From NCBI GenBank assembly GCA_024231855.1, contig JAAEQD010000123.1, forward strand, positions 1 to 34,392: 34,392 nt of DNA, read 5' to 3'. How positions within the stretch are numbered: the first letter of the stretch is position 1; every line of letters starts with the position of its first letter. Below are positions 8,297 through 16,198 of this stretch, in pieces. Source of the stretch: Candidatus Zixiibacteriota bacterium. Lineage in GTDB: Bacteria; Zixibacteria; MSB-5A5; UBA10806; 4484-95. Under the pieces are notes generated by a model. It did no database searches. It saw only the letters and a program-made list of their open reading frames with translations, and was not told where the DNA came from. The position numbers were made by a program, and so were the translations under genes.

Positions 8297-8950
8297 TTAC
8301 TTATCGATTTCCAACCATTCCGGGACTTTCGCTTCCAGTAAACTTTGGGCTTCGAGTATTAATTCCATACCGCTTTTTTGATTATAAACGCGACCTCTTC
8401 TAATATAAACATGGTCAACGAACCGCCCTCCCTTGTTTTCAACTCTTTTTTGGAATTCCTCGATCTCCTCATCTTTAAATCTGCTGTTGAACGTGTTGAA
8501 CAGGATGACGTTCTTGTTTTTGAAATCATTCTTATCAACGAATGTCCACAGAGGGGGCGCAGGGCGAAATAACCAAACCGGGGAGCCGAGAAATATCAAA
8601 CGGTATGGAGTCAGGTCTACAACTTCGGGTATGATTTCAGTTTCATTTTTACGACGTGCGTCATTGGCCGCGTCGAACCAGCCTTTAAAATCGAGACCGT
8701 AGCTTTCCGATTCGATTTTTATAATGTCCGCTTTCATTTTCCGGGCGATTTCGCGGGCCATGGCCTCGGTATTACCCGATCGGGAATAGTACACGACTAG
8801 AATATCTGTTTCAATGCTTTTATCGGGAGAGTACGAAGGGCTATGAAAATACGTCCTATCTTTAATAATTACCAGTGCCAAGGCGGCTATAGATAAAACA
8901 GCTGCTACTAGAAGAACGACTATTATCAATCTTTTTCTATTGAGTTTCAT
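8297..8950 (-). CDS. Membrane-anchored flavodoxin-like protein
   Basis: The protein is 217 aa. GGAG precedes the ATG closely. Residues ~8-30 form one strongly hydrophobic segment after a basic start (MKLNRKR), an N-terminal anchor or uncleaved signal. The rest is a flavodoxin domain: TDILVVYYSRSGNTEAMARE (FMN-phosphate loop, S56-x-S-G-N-T61), a long middle with YRLIFLGSPVWLFRPAPPLW (second FMN loop) and KNVILFNTF (third strand). Flavodoxins carry electrons through FMN, or act as NAD(P)H-dependent quinone or flavin reductases. A tethered form outside the cytosol would be unusual; tethering with the domain inside is equally compatible. No redox partner is adjacent. Confidence 0.82.
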   Translation of the reverse strand: MKLNRKRLIIVVLLVAAVLSIAALALVIIKDRTYFHSPSYSPDKSIETDILVVYYSRSGNTEAMAREIARKMKADIIKIESESYGLDFKGWFDAANDARRKNETEIIPEVVDLTPYRLIFLGSPVWLFRPAPPLWTFVDKNDFKNKNVILFNTFNSRFKDEEIEEFQKRVENKGGRFVDHVYIRRGRVYNQKSGMELILEAQSLLEAKVPEWLEIDK

Positions 8951-9056
8951 TTATCTCCGGGATTCTGAACGCTAGGCGCCTTATTTTACAATCTACCCGA
9001 TTGATCCTTTAAAGCAAAAGCTATATCAAAACGCGCATTTATAATTTGATCGGGAT

Positions 9057-9839
9057 CTAAATGTACCCAAGCGCTTCTTCGGCTTCTTTGCGAACGACAT
9101 AGGCCCGGTCCCAATTGAAATTTTCATCTTTGCCCAGGATTTGCCGGCACCGGGTACTTAGCTCCCCCAGTTCCTCTGCGTTAAGATGTTTATGCCTGGC
9201 AAGTTTCCCCATGCTACGGATTGCCTTGGCGCGAATCCCGGGATTTGAATCAGCCAGGCCGACTCGTAATCTCTCGATAATAGCTATTCGCAGATCATCA
9301 GGCAGGTCCATATATGGGATCGATTCGGTAAATTTGCCAATCGCCCGGATCGCCGTATCCCTCAGTTCAAGATTCGGGGATTGAGCCGCTTCAAGGGCCA
9401 GATGAACAGCCATCAAGACTTTGGGCGACTTGATTTTCCCCAGCGCGTACAAGATAAAGGTTTGCTTGGCCGTTTCGGTTGAGGTTTTATATTCATCCAT
9501 TAAAGTTCCGATCGCGTCAACGCCGATGCGGCCCAATGCGTGACTTATAGCCATCTGAGCCTTGAGATCGCCCGAATCCAGTTGCTCCAGCAGGATTGGA
9601 ATGACCCAATCACCGAAACCAACCGCCAGACTGATCGCCTCATTTAAGATGGGCACCAGTTCGGGATGGTCTAACGGGTCAATATAAAAAACGGCGGACA
9701 CCATTTCAAACAGCGGCTTCGCCTCTTTAGAACCCACCCTGGAAATCTCCCGCTTCACCAGGTCCAGGCCACGATGTAGCTCGTTGGGGTTTGTACTTGC
9801 CAACAATGTTTTGATACTTTCATATGATTTATCTGACAT
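9057..9839 (-). CDS. HEAT-repeat protein
   Basis: The protein is 260 aa. A strong AGGAGG site 7 nt before the ATG fixes the start. No signal peptide; an alpha-solenoid. The repeat pattern is clear from ~residue 80: PILLEQLDSGDLKAQMAISH with ALGRIG, then a unit ending in YALGKI, then a unit ending in IRAIGKF, then GLADSNPGIRAKAIRSMGKL. Each is a pair of helices with the A-x-x-A-L-G/M-G-K-L ending typical of HEAT or PBS-lyase-type repeats. Such proteins are scaffolds. Beyond that no function can be read. The next gene upstream on the same strand is a receiver-domain protein, about 240 bp away. Confidence 0.82.
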   Translation of the reverse strand: MSDKSYESIKTLLASTNPNELHRGLDLVKREISRVGSKEAKPLFEMVSAVFYIDPLDHPELVPILNEAISLAVGFGDWVIPILLEQLDSGDLKAQMAISHALGRIGVDAIGTLMDEYKTSTETAKQTFILYALGKIKSPKVLMAVHLALEAAQSPNLELRDTAIRAIGKFTESIPYMDLPDDLRIAIIERLRVGLADSNPGIRAKAIRSMGKLARHKHLNAEELGELSTRCRQILGKDENFNWDRAYVVRKEAEEALGYI

Positions 9840-9968
9840 AGCTATACCTCCTTGCTATAATGTTAATTCGCTTTATATACAATATATAAATTAATCAAAA
9901 AGTTCCAAGGAGTATTATCATCCGCGGTCGGATTAGGCTATTTGACTCAGTGACCTACCCAACGACAC

Positions 9969-9988
9969 CGGGATACCTCGTGATCCCG
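9969..9988. repeat. Small inverted repeat
   Basis: CGGGAT and ATCCCG flank an 8-nt loop between the receiver gene and the HEAT-repeat gene (both on the minus strand). No T-tract follows on the minus strand. A weak terminator or processing site is possible. Confidence 0.3.
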
Positions 9989-10077
9989 ACGCGATAACGG
10001 ACCTGAATAAAACGTTTACAAAATAATAGCTTGGTATATTAATTTGATTTAAACCTACTAAAAGATGCTTAAGAAGC

Positions 10078-10479
10078 TTATTTGTTGGCGGAATCACAAA
10101 TCGTTAGAACCATGTCCATGAGTCTTTCACAGGAAAATGGCTTTTTGATTAGAAGATCGCATCCGGTTTGATAAACTTGCGCGGATTCATATTTGGCGTC
10201 GTTCCCCGTTAACAGTAACACCGGAATATTCTCAGTCTCAGGATCTTGTTTAAGTTGCCCGCAAAGTTCTATGCCATCCATTTCCGGCATAACTATATCG
10301 AGAAGGACTACGTCCGGTATGTTATTTTTAGCCTTGGCCAATCCCTTAATAGCTGAATTTCCAACGTCACACTTGAAACCGGCATTGGAAAAAAAGGTTT
10401 GGACAATTTTAGTTATTTCCGGTTCATCATCAATGAATAGGATTTTAATCGACTTGACATCTAATTTGTCTCTTGCCAT
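10078..10479 (-). CDS. Stand-alone receiver-domain (CheY-like) response regulator
   Basis: The protein is 133 aa, a single receiver domain with no output domain. All functional residues are present: the acidic pair Asp17/Asp18 in ILFIDDEPE, the phosphoacceptor Asp61 in VVLLDIVMPEMDG, Thr91 in PVLLLTGNDA and Lys113 in LLIKKPFS. It should be phosphorylated by a histidine kinase encoded elsewhere and act by protein contact, as CheY or Spo0F-type regulators do. No kinase or chemotaxis gene lies in the window. The downstream HEAT-repeat scaffold could be a partner, but the 240-bp gap makes that weak. The ribosome-binding site is poor (AGGA well upstream). Confidence 0.92.
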   Translation of the reverse strand: MARDKLDVKSIKILFIDDEPEITKIVQTFFSNAGFKCDVGNSAIKGLAKAKNNIPDVVLLDIVMPEMDGIELCGQLKQDPETENIPVLLLTGNDAKYESAQVYQTGCDLLIKKPFSCERLMDMVLTICDSANK

Positions 10480-10905
10480 CTTTAAGATCCATCCTGGTAT
10501 CCCGGTTAACGGGATTGTGGAATGCCTTATTATAATTATCGGTTATTTACATTTAGGTTTATTCGCAGAGATGTAAATTTCAAAATACTTAATTTCTACT
10601 TTACAATTCGCGGAATGTAATGAACATATAACCCATCTAATGTCGGATAACTAACGCCGCCACTGGACCACTGTCGACAATAATGTCACTAGGTCAGGTT
10701 GTATAAAACAACCGGTGTCCGGTAACAGCTCTTAGTCATACAACGGACATATTTATCAAATAATTATTTTTTACTTGACTTCTAAGTATTATGGACTATA
10801 TTGATCCATCTTGCAAATCTATCGAGAGGGGGCGACTATAGGAGCTTACAATATTGCATGCAATTAATAACTATAGATGAAAAACTAATCAATGGGAGAT
10901 TTTCT
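10480..10905. other. Divergent intergenic region with a promoter and a small hairpin
   Basis: It separates the minus-strand receiver gene from the plus-strand outer-membrane protein gene. GGTTGT/ACAACC (10,697-10,713, 5-nt loop) forms a hairpin upstream of the promoter at 10,775-10,802 and could be an operator. A frame is open from 10,801, but I reject an early start because the signal peptide begins at 10,906. No RNA gene is seen. Confidence 0.5.
10775..10802 (+). promoter_or_regulatory. Predicted promoter of the outer-membrane protein gene
   Basis: TTGACT (10,775-10,780) and TATATT (10,797-10,802) are separated by 16 bp. This leaves a 5' leader of about 95 nt before the ATG at 10,906, long enough for leader regulation, though no riboswitch fold is recognised. 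Confidence 0.6.
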
Positions 10906-11499
10906 ATGAAAAAAGTAACTGTTTTGCTCATGGCTTTGGCTATAGTACTAATCTCTTCGAGCTCCACATTGGCTCAGGAGACAAAAGGTGACAAGGCTAT
11001 CGGAGGGTCGGTAATATTGGCGTTTCCATTTGGGAATTTGGGCGATGTTGCCGGTACCGGTTTTGGTCTTGATGGGTTGTTCGAATATGGCTGGAATAAA
11101 AACATTACCGCCACGGGAACAATCGGTTTCATGAAATGGGGCGGTAAAAGCGTAGGTACATACGATTGGAATTACAGCCACTATAAGCTCGTCGGCGGCA
11201 TAAAATACTATTTTAATCCGGGCAAAACCGGCTGGTTCGCCGGCGGCGATATCGGCTTCCATATCTACAAGTACAATTGGAAATGGGATAGTCCATTTGG
11301 CGGCCAGACAGAACAATCGGCGAGTGCGTCCGATTTTTCATTATCGCCGCTGGGCGGCTATGAAATGCCGTTTGGTAATTCGGGGATGCGCTGGAGTTTC
11401 ACCGGAATCATGGCCTGGGCCGGCGATACCTATCTCGGCGTGAGAGTGGGCGTGCTATTCCCAATGGGCCAGGGCCAAAACACGAATAGCGAAAATTAA
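10906..11499 (+). CDS. Small outer-membrane beta-barrel protein
   Basis: The start is set by GGGAG before ATG and by a canonical signal peptide, MKKVTVLLMALAIVLISSSS then TLAQ, giving 197 aa. The mature chain alternates hydrophobic and polar residues with many Gly and aromatic residues, in paired strands: GGSVILAFPFGNLGD, GFGLDGLFEYGWNKNITATG, YKLVGGIKYYF, GWFAGGDIGFHIYKYNWKW, LSPLGGYEMPF, WSFTGIMAWAG and LGVRVGVLFPMG. This is the look of an eight-stranded OmpA/OmpX-type or OmpW-like barrel. The chain lacks the usual terminal aromatic residue and ends in a short polar tail (QGQNTNSEN). A role in envelope structure or small-molecule passage is inference. It is monocistronic, with its own promoter and terminator. 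Confidence 0.75.
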   Translation: MKKVTVLLMALAIVLISSSSTLAQETKGDKAIGGSVILAFPFGNLGDVAGTGFGLDGLFEYGWNKNITATGTIGFMKWGGKSVGTYDWNYSHYKLVGGIKYYFNPGKTGWFAGGDIGFHIYKYNWKWDSPFGGQTEQSASASDFSLSPLGGYEMPFGNSGMRWSFTGIMAWAGDTYLGVRVGVLFPMGQGQNTNSEN

Positions 11500-11529
11500 T
11501 GTCCGGCTTCAATACAATGTGTCAATTAT

Positions 11530-11560
11530 AAGGGCGCGGTAACCGTGCCCTTGTAGTTTT
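11530..11560 (+). terminator. Intrinsic terminator after the outer-membrane protein gene
   Basis: AAGGGCGCGG and CCGTGCCCTT form a 10-bp stem (one G-T pair) with loop TAA, followed by GTAGTTTT. It lies 30 nt past the stop codon. Confidence 0.75.
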
Positions 11561-11602
11561 ATTATTAATATGCTATAAATATATCCTATAGCATTCTATT
11601 CA

Positions 11603-11647
11603 TTTCCACGAGGCGTGCCTGAAGGCGGAGTGTGTGACTTGGCTAAA
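11603..11647 (+). repeat. Dispersed repeat, worn fragment E
   Basis: The order CCACGAGGCGTGCCTGAAGG, CGGAGTGTGTGAC, TTGGCTAAA matches CCCGAGGGGTGCCCGAAGGG, CGGGGTGTGTGAC, GCGGCTAAA of copy C (15,507-15,550), with scattered differences. Only one module of the family is present. Confidence 0.65.
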
Positions 11648-11660
11648 CATTAAGTGTTTA

Positions 11661-12311
11661 TTATAAGCCAATTTTATGTTTTTTTAGAAATTTCTCGGCT
11701 CTTTTGACAACAGGCTTCCTGGTATTTTTTAACTGCCTTTTTACAAAACCTGTAACAGGCTTCTTATTCTTTATTTTATCATAGAATTTATCAAATGAAT
11801 CTATGGCATTACCGCATACGATATTATTGCATTCAGGCGATAATTGGCCTTTGTTTATGTATTTTGCCTTTTCCGCTTTCAATATTTCCTGTGTTATTTT
11901 TTCAATCAAGGCCGGTTTTGCCAGCGCTATTTTCCATGAATTTTTAATAATATTCGAGGCTGTTATCATGGTTTTACCGGCGATTGGTAAGTAGTATTTT
12001 TTGAATATTTTTTCAAACTTGCCGTCTGTGTCGACTGATACCAGGTTTGATATGGTAATGATGGCGCTCCATTTGAGAATATTGTTATCGGAGTCAAGCA
12101 TCATTACAAAAATATCGAAATGCCCATAAATAAGCGTGGGTTGTCGTTCGCTGATCAGTCTTAATACTTTGTCGCATCCTAATCTCACTCTTCCCTTATC
12201 ATGGCTTAATCCATCGAGAAGTTGAGTTATGTACTCGGGTGAACCGGTAACTTCTTCGGCTATTTTCTCTTTATCCGATCCGTCCAGGCATAATTTCTCA
12301 ATTACATTCAT
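11661..12311 (-). CDS. HEAT/ARM-like conserved hypothetical protein
   Basis: The protein is 216 aa; AAGGA lies 7 nt before the ATG; no signal peptide. It is an all-helical solenoid: QLLDGLSHDKGRVRLGCDKV with LRLISE, then FVMMLDSDNNILKWSAIITI with SNLV, then a basic C-terminal third ending VKRAEKFLKKHKIGL. This arrangement recurs in a conserved protein of unknown function annotated as HEAT-like in several phyla. Two cysteines sit in SPECNNIVCGNAI. It resembles the HEAT protein at 9057-9839 only in fold. The gene stands alone, between a worn repeat and the sulfur-uptake pair. A TAAACA/TGTTTA inverted repeat abuts its stop codon (11,644-11,660). Confidence 0.7.
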   Translation of the reverse strand: MNVIEKLCLDGSDKEKIAEEVTGSPEYITQLLDGLSHDKGRVRLGCDKVLRLISERQPTLIYGHFDIFVMMLDSDNNILKWSAIITISNLVSVDTDGKFEKIFKKYYLPIAGKTMITASNIIKNSWKIALAKPALIEKITQEILKAEKAKYINKGQLSPECNNIVCGNAIDSFDKFYDKIKNKKPVTGFVKRQLKNTRKPVVKRAEKFLKKHKIGL

Positions 12312-12550
12312 ATCATTTTCCTTTATTCGCGCAATACTGATTTAGCTGATCCTCAGCTTCGGCTAATATATAGCAACGCATCCTTAAGGTCAAATATTTT
12401 AGGAAGTTGGTCAGATTCTGAGCGGAGGGTGGACGAAGTCCTTTGTTCAAAACCCGACACTCTACCCCACCTGTCAGCCTTCTCCTTTCAGTCGGATGCC
12501 GCCCTACGACTTGGATTTCTATGATAGTATCCAGCACTATTTTTAAAGTA

Positions 12551-12802
12551 CTATTTGTGGATCGCTATCTTCCACTCACCATTTCCGATTTGGGTGACTT
12601 CTGTTTCGCAATTAGCTTTAGACGCGTCATCCGGGATATCGGTAATAGCCCCCGGGCAATCCACTAGAAGATCAAGTCGATCGCCAAGATTTAGTTTGGG
12701 CAGAGTAAATTCAAGTACATATTTTGGAAATGGACAAATCCATCCCCTTAGATCTAATTCGAACGCTTTGTCGCCGATTCTTATTGCTTTGAGTTTATTC
12801 AT
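12551..12802 (-). CDS. TusA/SirA-like sulfur carrier protein
   Basis: The protein is 83 aa, the usual TusA length. It starts with an AGAGGTG ribosome-binding site and overlaps the transporter gene by 8 bp, so the two are translated in tandem. The family signature is present: LDLRGWICPFPKYVLE, with Cys23 of the C-P-x-P motif as the sulfur-carrying residue, then a G-D-x-L-D-L-x-V-D-C-P-G-A strand and the end EWKIAIHK. TusA-family proteins accept persulfide sulfur and pass it to partners. When paired with YeeE, TusA is thought to receive sulfur from imported thiosulfate. A second cysteine follows in VDCPGAI and a third in KANCETEV, both extra to the core motif. Confidence 0.85.
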   Translation of the reverse strand: MNKLKAIRIGDKAFELDLRGWICPFPKYVLEFTLPKLNLGDRLDLLVDCPGAITDIPDDASKANCETEVTQIGNGEWKIAIHK

Positions 12803-13934
12803 TTTTATACACCTCTAACCTGATAATTAGTAAGTAGAAAACACCGAGAAAAAAAAAGACAACTGCTAATGCGCCAACCCATCCAAATAAGCTTGGGAGG
12901 AATACAGGTTTTCCATAGAGCCAACCCTCCCCCACATGCTTGCCATATATCAGTACCCAAGAACCAGCGGACAGCATCCCCCCAATTACTGCAAACCACG
13001 CACGTATATATCCCTCGGCACTTCGCCAGAGGATACCGACACCACACCCACCGGCAATGACCATCCCTATCCCAAATATAAAGCCTCCAATGACTGTGTG
13101 CATTCCTGATGGTAATACAAAATGCTCGGGCTTGTACCCAGTAGATTTTAATATAGTGAATGCCAGCGTGGAGAATCCGATGCTCAGGAGAATTGCTTTC
13201 ATCATTAAGCCGTTTCTGTTTAACAATATTTCGCGGAATGCGGCGGCAAAACACAGACGGGAACGCTGGAAAATTATGCCGAATATAGTACCGAAAACCA
13301 GTAATCCCGCATGTTTTGGCATTCCTTGGGATACATAAATAGAAACCGCGATAACGATTATCAAAATGATTACGCTGCTCAGATATGGCTGTATGGACGG
13401 TTTTGCAATAGTTGCTGCCATACCTTTCGGTGCAGCTGCGAAATCAATCTGCATTGAGGCTTTTTTCGCACGCGATCGTAAGTACAAACCACCAAGATAT
13501 GCGCCAAATAACAAACCAATCGCCATTAACGGGCCGCTGAGGGATAGAGCCATTGTTGCTGAGAAGAAACCGCCCACATTGCATGGTGGGGTGATAACTG
13601 TACCAAAACCCATAAGTATTCCGCCAAGAAAACCGGTGAGACAACCTCTCCAGTCTTCAGTACGGATTTTAAATTCACGAGCGAGAAACGCGGCAATTAG
13701 TACGCCAAGGATAATGCCGAAGTTAATCATACTATGCAGATCAAGATGAAGCGGTTTAAGCGGATAAGGAATGAAAGGAGCATCCACTTCCATACCGACG
13801 AAGTTGTAGAACTTGGCACCCCACATTGAGATCTGAGGGAACACGCCTAATGCCCTGGAATACATGAACATTAGAATATTTACGAATCCTAAGGCTAGGG
13901 CTCCGATCCAGATAGGCCAAGGTCGTTTCCACAA
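12795..13934 (-). CDS. YeeE/YedE-family thiosulfate (sulfur) transporter
   Basis: The boundary given is from the first permitted codon, TTG at 13,934 (379 aa). The frame is open without a stop to about 14,034, and the extra upstream residues (...KFLDCLRHTFVTVL before WKRPWPIWIG) look genuine. AGGAG (14,026-14,030) stands before GTA (14,021) or CTG (14,015), whereas the TTG has no ribosome-binding site. The true start is therefore probably 14,021 or 14,015 (about 406-408 aa). The protein has ~9 or more hydrophobic segments and the three cysteine signatures of the family: GFGTVITPPCNVGGF (Cys118), RSRLCFAAAFRE (Cys228) and GMVIAGGCGVGILWRSAEG (Cys297), which relay thiosulfate through the membrane in characterised YeeE. 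The tusA gene downstream supports sulfur uptake. Confidence 0.88.
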   Translation of the reverse strand: MWKRPWPIWIGALALGFVNILMFMYSRALGVFPQISMWGAKFYNFVGMEVDAPFIPYPLKPLHLDLHSMINFGIILGVLIAAFLAREFKIRTEDWRGCLTGFLGGILMGFGTVITPPCNVGGFFSATMALSLSGPLMAIGLLFGAYLGGLYLRSRAKKASMQIDFAAAPKGMAATIAKPSIQPYLSSVIILIIVIAVSIYVSQGMPKHAGLLVFGTIFGIIFQRSRLCFAAAFREILLNRNGLMMKAILLSIGFSTLAFTILKSTGYKPEHFVLPSGMHTVIGGFIFGIGMVIAGGCGVGILWRSAEGYIRAWFAVIGGMLSAGSWVLIYGKHVGEGWLYGKPVFLPSLFGWVGALAVVFFFLGVFYLLIIRLEVYKNE

Positions 13935-14034
13935 AACTGTAACGAATGTATGTCTTAAGCAATCAAGGAACTTCGGCGATCCGTTTTTCTGATTACTTCG
14001 ATCGATATTCTCCAGTTCTACTTTTCTCCTAAGT

Positions 14035-14734
14035 CATTCTAACGGCTAAAATGAGTTGCGTAAAAACGCGAAAGTATTAAATTTGTTTTATTCCGAATTT
14101 GATGCGATGCACCATATGCTCAAATTGCGCTTTCTCCTTGCGTCAACTCCATTTTTTTGTTACGTGTTTTATTTCTCTTTTTCGAAAATCTCGTTAGGCT
14201 TAGGTTGTATCCCGTCAGAACCTTTGGGACATTTTCGACTTTCAAGTTTAAACTGATTCAAATATACTCAATTACCTCCAGAAATCAAGCTGAAATGTTG
14301 GGATTGCGATGGGCGATACTATCAAGTTAATTGTGCAAAAAGTCCTAATTATCTTAATCATTTGGCAATCCGGCAGAAATAGGTCGGGTTAGTCCCGAGC
14401 GAAAGCGAAGGATTAAATCCGACAGAACCGCTAATCTGTAGGGGCGGTACCTCGCGTCCGCCCTGGCAGGGAGATGAGGATGGACAAAGCAATTCAGGAT
14501 CGAGCAAGCTGCGATCCCTTCGCAGGCTAAAGCAACCCACCCCGCGCTTGAGGCCGCGGGATAGGGCACACTGGATTTCTGGCATCGGAAATAGACAGAG
14601 TGTTACAGGCATGTATTAATAATATTAATATTCGCGTTGACACAATCCGTCAAATGGTGGTATTAAGAATAATTCAATTTAAGAAACGGGTTTAATTAAC
14701 TATTAACTCTGGGGTCTAAAAGAAAGGATTATCA
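14035..14734. other. Long intergenic region with yeeE leader, repeat copy B and a lipoprotein promoter
   Basis: The left third is AT-rich and holds the yeeE promoter region; no clear -35/-10 pair stands out. Repeat copy B fills 14,385-14,578. Open frames inside copy B lack ribosome-binding sites and follow the repeat, so I do not call genes. TTGACA (14,637-14,642) and TATTAA (14,661-14,666), 18 bp apart, may drive the lipoprotein gene. Confidence 0.5.
14385..14578 (+). repeat. Dispersed GC-rich repeat, copy B
   Basis: The copy contains GTAGGGGCGG-TACCTCGCGT-CCGCCC (hairpin GGGCGG 14,442-14,447 with CCGCCC 14,458-14,463), a GGGAGATGAGGATGG segment, ATTCAGGATCGAGCAAGCTG, CTAAAGCAACCCACC, the hairpin CCCGCG/CGCGGG (14,541-14,560), and the end GGGATAGGGCACACTGG. 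The modules and their order match copies C and D. Confidence 0.85.
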
Positions 14735-15238
14735 ATGTTGACCAATGTACAAGAATTAAAGCGCAAAGGGATGTGGTTTGCGGGGATTGTCGTAGCAGTA
14801 TCGTTGCTGATATTATTGTTGACCGGCTGCCCGAAAAAACCACCAGCCGCGGTTGTTACGTTCACATTCCCGGCGGGAGTAACATGCACTAGTGCCAATA
14901 CAACAGTTACCACCACAGCGGTGGTTACCGGCGCGGGAGGATCAAATCCCATGCTCACGATCACGATTTGCGTCATGTGCAATGTTGGGGGTACAGCAAC
15001 CGGCGTTGTAGGCGCGGCGGTTAGCGGTTCACTAGATGATGTTACGCTTCCAAGCGGTTATCCCCGTACTTTTAAAGGGCCGACAGTGGCAGGCGGTTGT
15101 TATGTTAAGAAAATACCGCTTAGAAATGTATTGGATGCGACGGTATTGAAAGGCCAGCAATTCAGTGTCACGGTAAAAGATACATCAACGCCGCCATTAA
15201 CCATATCGACCACGACGGTTACGATAACGCAGAAATAA
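14735..15238 (+). CDS. Lipoprotein with a Thr/Val-rich beta domain
   Basis: The protein is 167 aa. GAAAGGA precedes the ATG at good spacing. The N-terminus is a lipoprotein signal: a basic start (QELKRKGMW), a hydrophobic core, and the lipobox LLLTGC with Cys32 as the lipidated residue, followed by PKKPPAAV. The mature part is rich in Thr, Val, Gly and Ala in short strands, which suggests an Ig-like or other beta sandwich. It has four further cysteines: Cys51, the pair Cys79/Cys82 in TICVMCNVGG, and Cys122 in VAGGCYVKK. These could make two disulfides or bind a metal. I recognise no family. The residue after Cys is Pro, so lipoprotein sorting to the outer membrane is likely but unproven. Repeats lie on both sides. 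Confidence 0.75.
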   Translation: MLTNVQELKRKGMWFAGIVVAVSLLILLLTGCPKKPPAAVVTFTFPAGVTCTSANTTVTTTAVVTGAGGSNPMLTITICVMCNVGGTATGVVGAAVSGSLDDVTLPSGYPRTFKGPTVAGGCYVKKIPLRNVLDATVLKGQQFSVTVKDTSTPPLTISTTTVTITQK

Positions 15239-15248
15239 AAGTGAGTAA

Positions 15249-15280
15249 GTCAGGATCGTCAGTGATTCTGACAATATTTC
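15249..15280 (+). terminator. Possible intrinsic terminator after the lipoprotein gene
   Basis: GTCAGGAT (15,249-15,256) pairs with ATTCTGAC (15,265-15,272) across an 8-nt loop, followed by AATATTTC. It lies 10 nt after the stop codon. Confidence 0.45.
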
Positions 15281-15602
15281 GAAATTATATAGGTTTAGTA
15301 CTACCCGAATCAGTGCCGTCAGGAAAGGATTAATAAAGGACTTCGTCCGCCCGACGGCGCTATATATGCCATTCATCATGTATGGGCGGCACCTCGCGTC
15401 CGCCCGGGAATGGGTTGATGGGAATGGATTCTTATGATGTTGCCATAACCACCCTGCCCCTGGATCGAGACAAGCTACGACCCCTACAACTGGCGAAATT
15501 CCCCTCCCCCGAGGGGTGCCCGAAGGGCGGGGTGTGTGACGCGGCTAAAGCAACCCACCCCGCGCTTGAGGACGCGGGATGGGGCACCCTGCGCGTTAAA
15601 AA
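15281..15602. other. Gene-free stretch occupied by repeat copy C
   Basis: Most of it is repeat copy C. Left of the repeat, AAAGGACTTCGTCCGCCC (about 15,334-15,351) matches, in opposite orientation and with one change, GGGTGGACGAAGTCCTTT at 12,427-12,444. This is a further shared module. No ribosome-binding site or protein-like frame is seen. Confidence 0.55.
15382..15596 (+). repeat. Dispersed GC-rich repeat, copy C (mosaic)
   Basis: It starts with GGGCGG-CACCTCGCGT-CCGCCC (15,384-15,405) like copy B. It contains the GATCGAGACAAGCTACGA module, then an inserted AAATTCCCCTCCCCCGAGGG / GCCCGAAGGGCGGGGTGTGT module that is otherwise found in copies A, D and E. It returns to CTAAAGCAACCCACC and the CCCGCG/CGCGGG hairpin (15,559-15,578) and ends GGGATGGGGCACCCTG. 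The insertion of one module into another shows that modules shuffle. Confidence 0.85.
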
Positions 15603-16172
15603 TCATTTACCATAATTCCGGTCATAATCTTCGCGGATCATGCCGTAGATAATGTCATTAACATATTTGCCTCGTATGTATTTCTCATTTCTGAGCACCC
15701 CCTCTTTTACGAACCCTAAAGATTCCTGAAGCCTTTGCGATGGAATATTCTTCTCATGAGTATCCGATTTAAGCCGTTGAAATCCCAGGTCAAGAAATAC
15801 GTAGTCGATAATTAATCGGGCGGCCTGTTTGCCGTATCCTTTTTGATGATATTGACTATCGAGAATAATGCCCCAACTGCAATATCTCTGGCGTTCGTCG
15901 ATGGCATAAATTACGATCAAACCGATATGCTCACCGCTTTCTTTGAGAATAATCGAAAGCGGGATTTGCGATTTGTCTTTCAATACTCTTTCCAGACGTT
16001 CTTTGACAGCGACTTGCGTTTTCGGCCGGATATTACCGCCATCGTAAAACAGTAACTCATAGTCGTTCCGCCATTGGAAATGCTTATCCATATCCTCTAT
16101 AAGATACGGGGTTAAAAACAATCGCTCGCCATCTAAAAACCGGGGACGATTCAAGTTAAACTCATTAGCCAT
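15603..16172 (-). CDS. GNAT-family N-acetyltransferase (RimJ/RimL-like)
   Basis: The protein is 189 aa. AAGGAGA precedes the ATG at 7-8 nt. It has the layout of the RimJ/RimL branch: GERLFLTPYLIEDMDKHFQW (the 'L-R-x-L-x-x-x-D' opening), the strand GEHIGLIVIYAIDERQRYCS, then WGIILDSQYHQKGYGKQAAR, where the Q-K-G-Y-G-K-Q-A loop binds the acetyl-CoA pyrophosphate, LIIDYVFLDLGFQRLKSDTH, and NIPSQRLQESLGFVKEGVLR, the standard end motif. Members acetylate ribosomal protein N-termini, antibiotics, polyamines or sugars; the acceptor here is unknown. It is monocistronic, between repeats C and D. Its coding end touches copy C, so its 3' end lies in repeat-derived DNA. Confidence 0.9.
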   Translation of the reverse strand: MANEFNLNRPRFLDGERLFLTPYLIEDMDKHFQWRNDYELLFYDGGNIRPKTQVAVKERLERVLKDKSQIPLSIILKESGEHIGLIVIYAIDERQRYCSWGIILDSQYHQKGYGKQAARLIIDYVFLDLGFQRLKSDTHEKNIPSQRLQESLGFVKEGVLRNEKYIRGKYVNDIIYGMIREDYDRNYGK

Positions 16173-16198
16173 TTTCTATCTCCTTAAAAAATGAGGTT

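Noticed and set aside
10801..10905. Longer start for the outer-membrane protein at 10,801
   Set aside because: It would overlap the -10 box and put a long non-signal segment before a canonical signal peptide that has its own ribosome-binding site.
12805..13254. 149-codon second frame within yeeE on the minus strand
   Set aside because: It runs within the yeeE coding region in another frame, and the yeeE frame carries all the conserved cysteine motifs and membrane helices.
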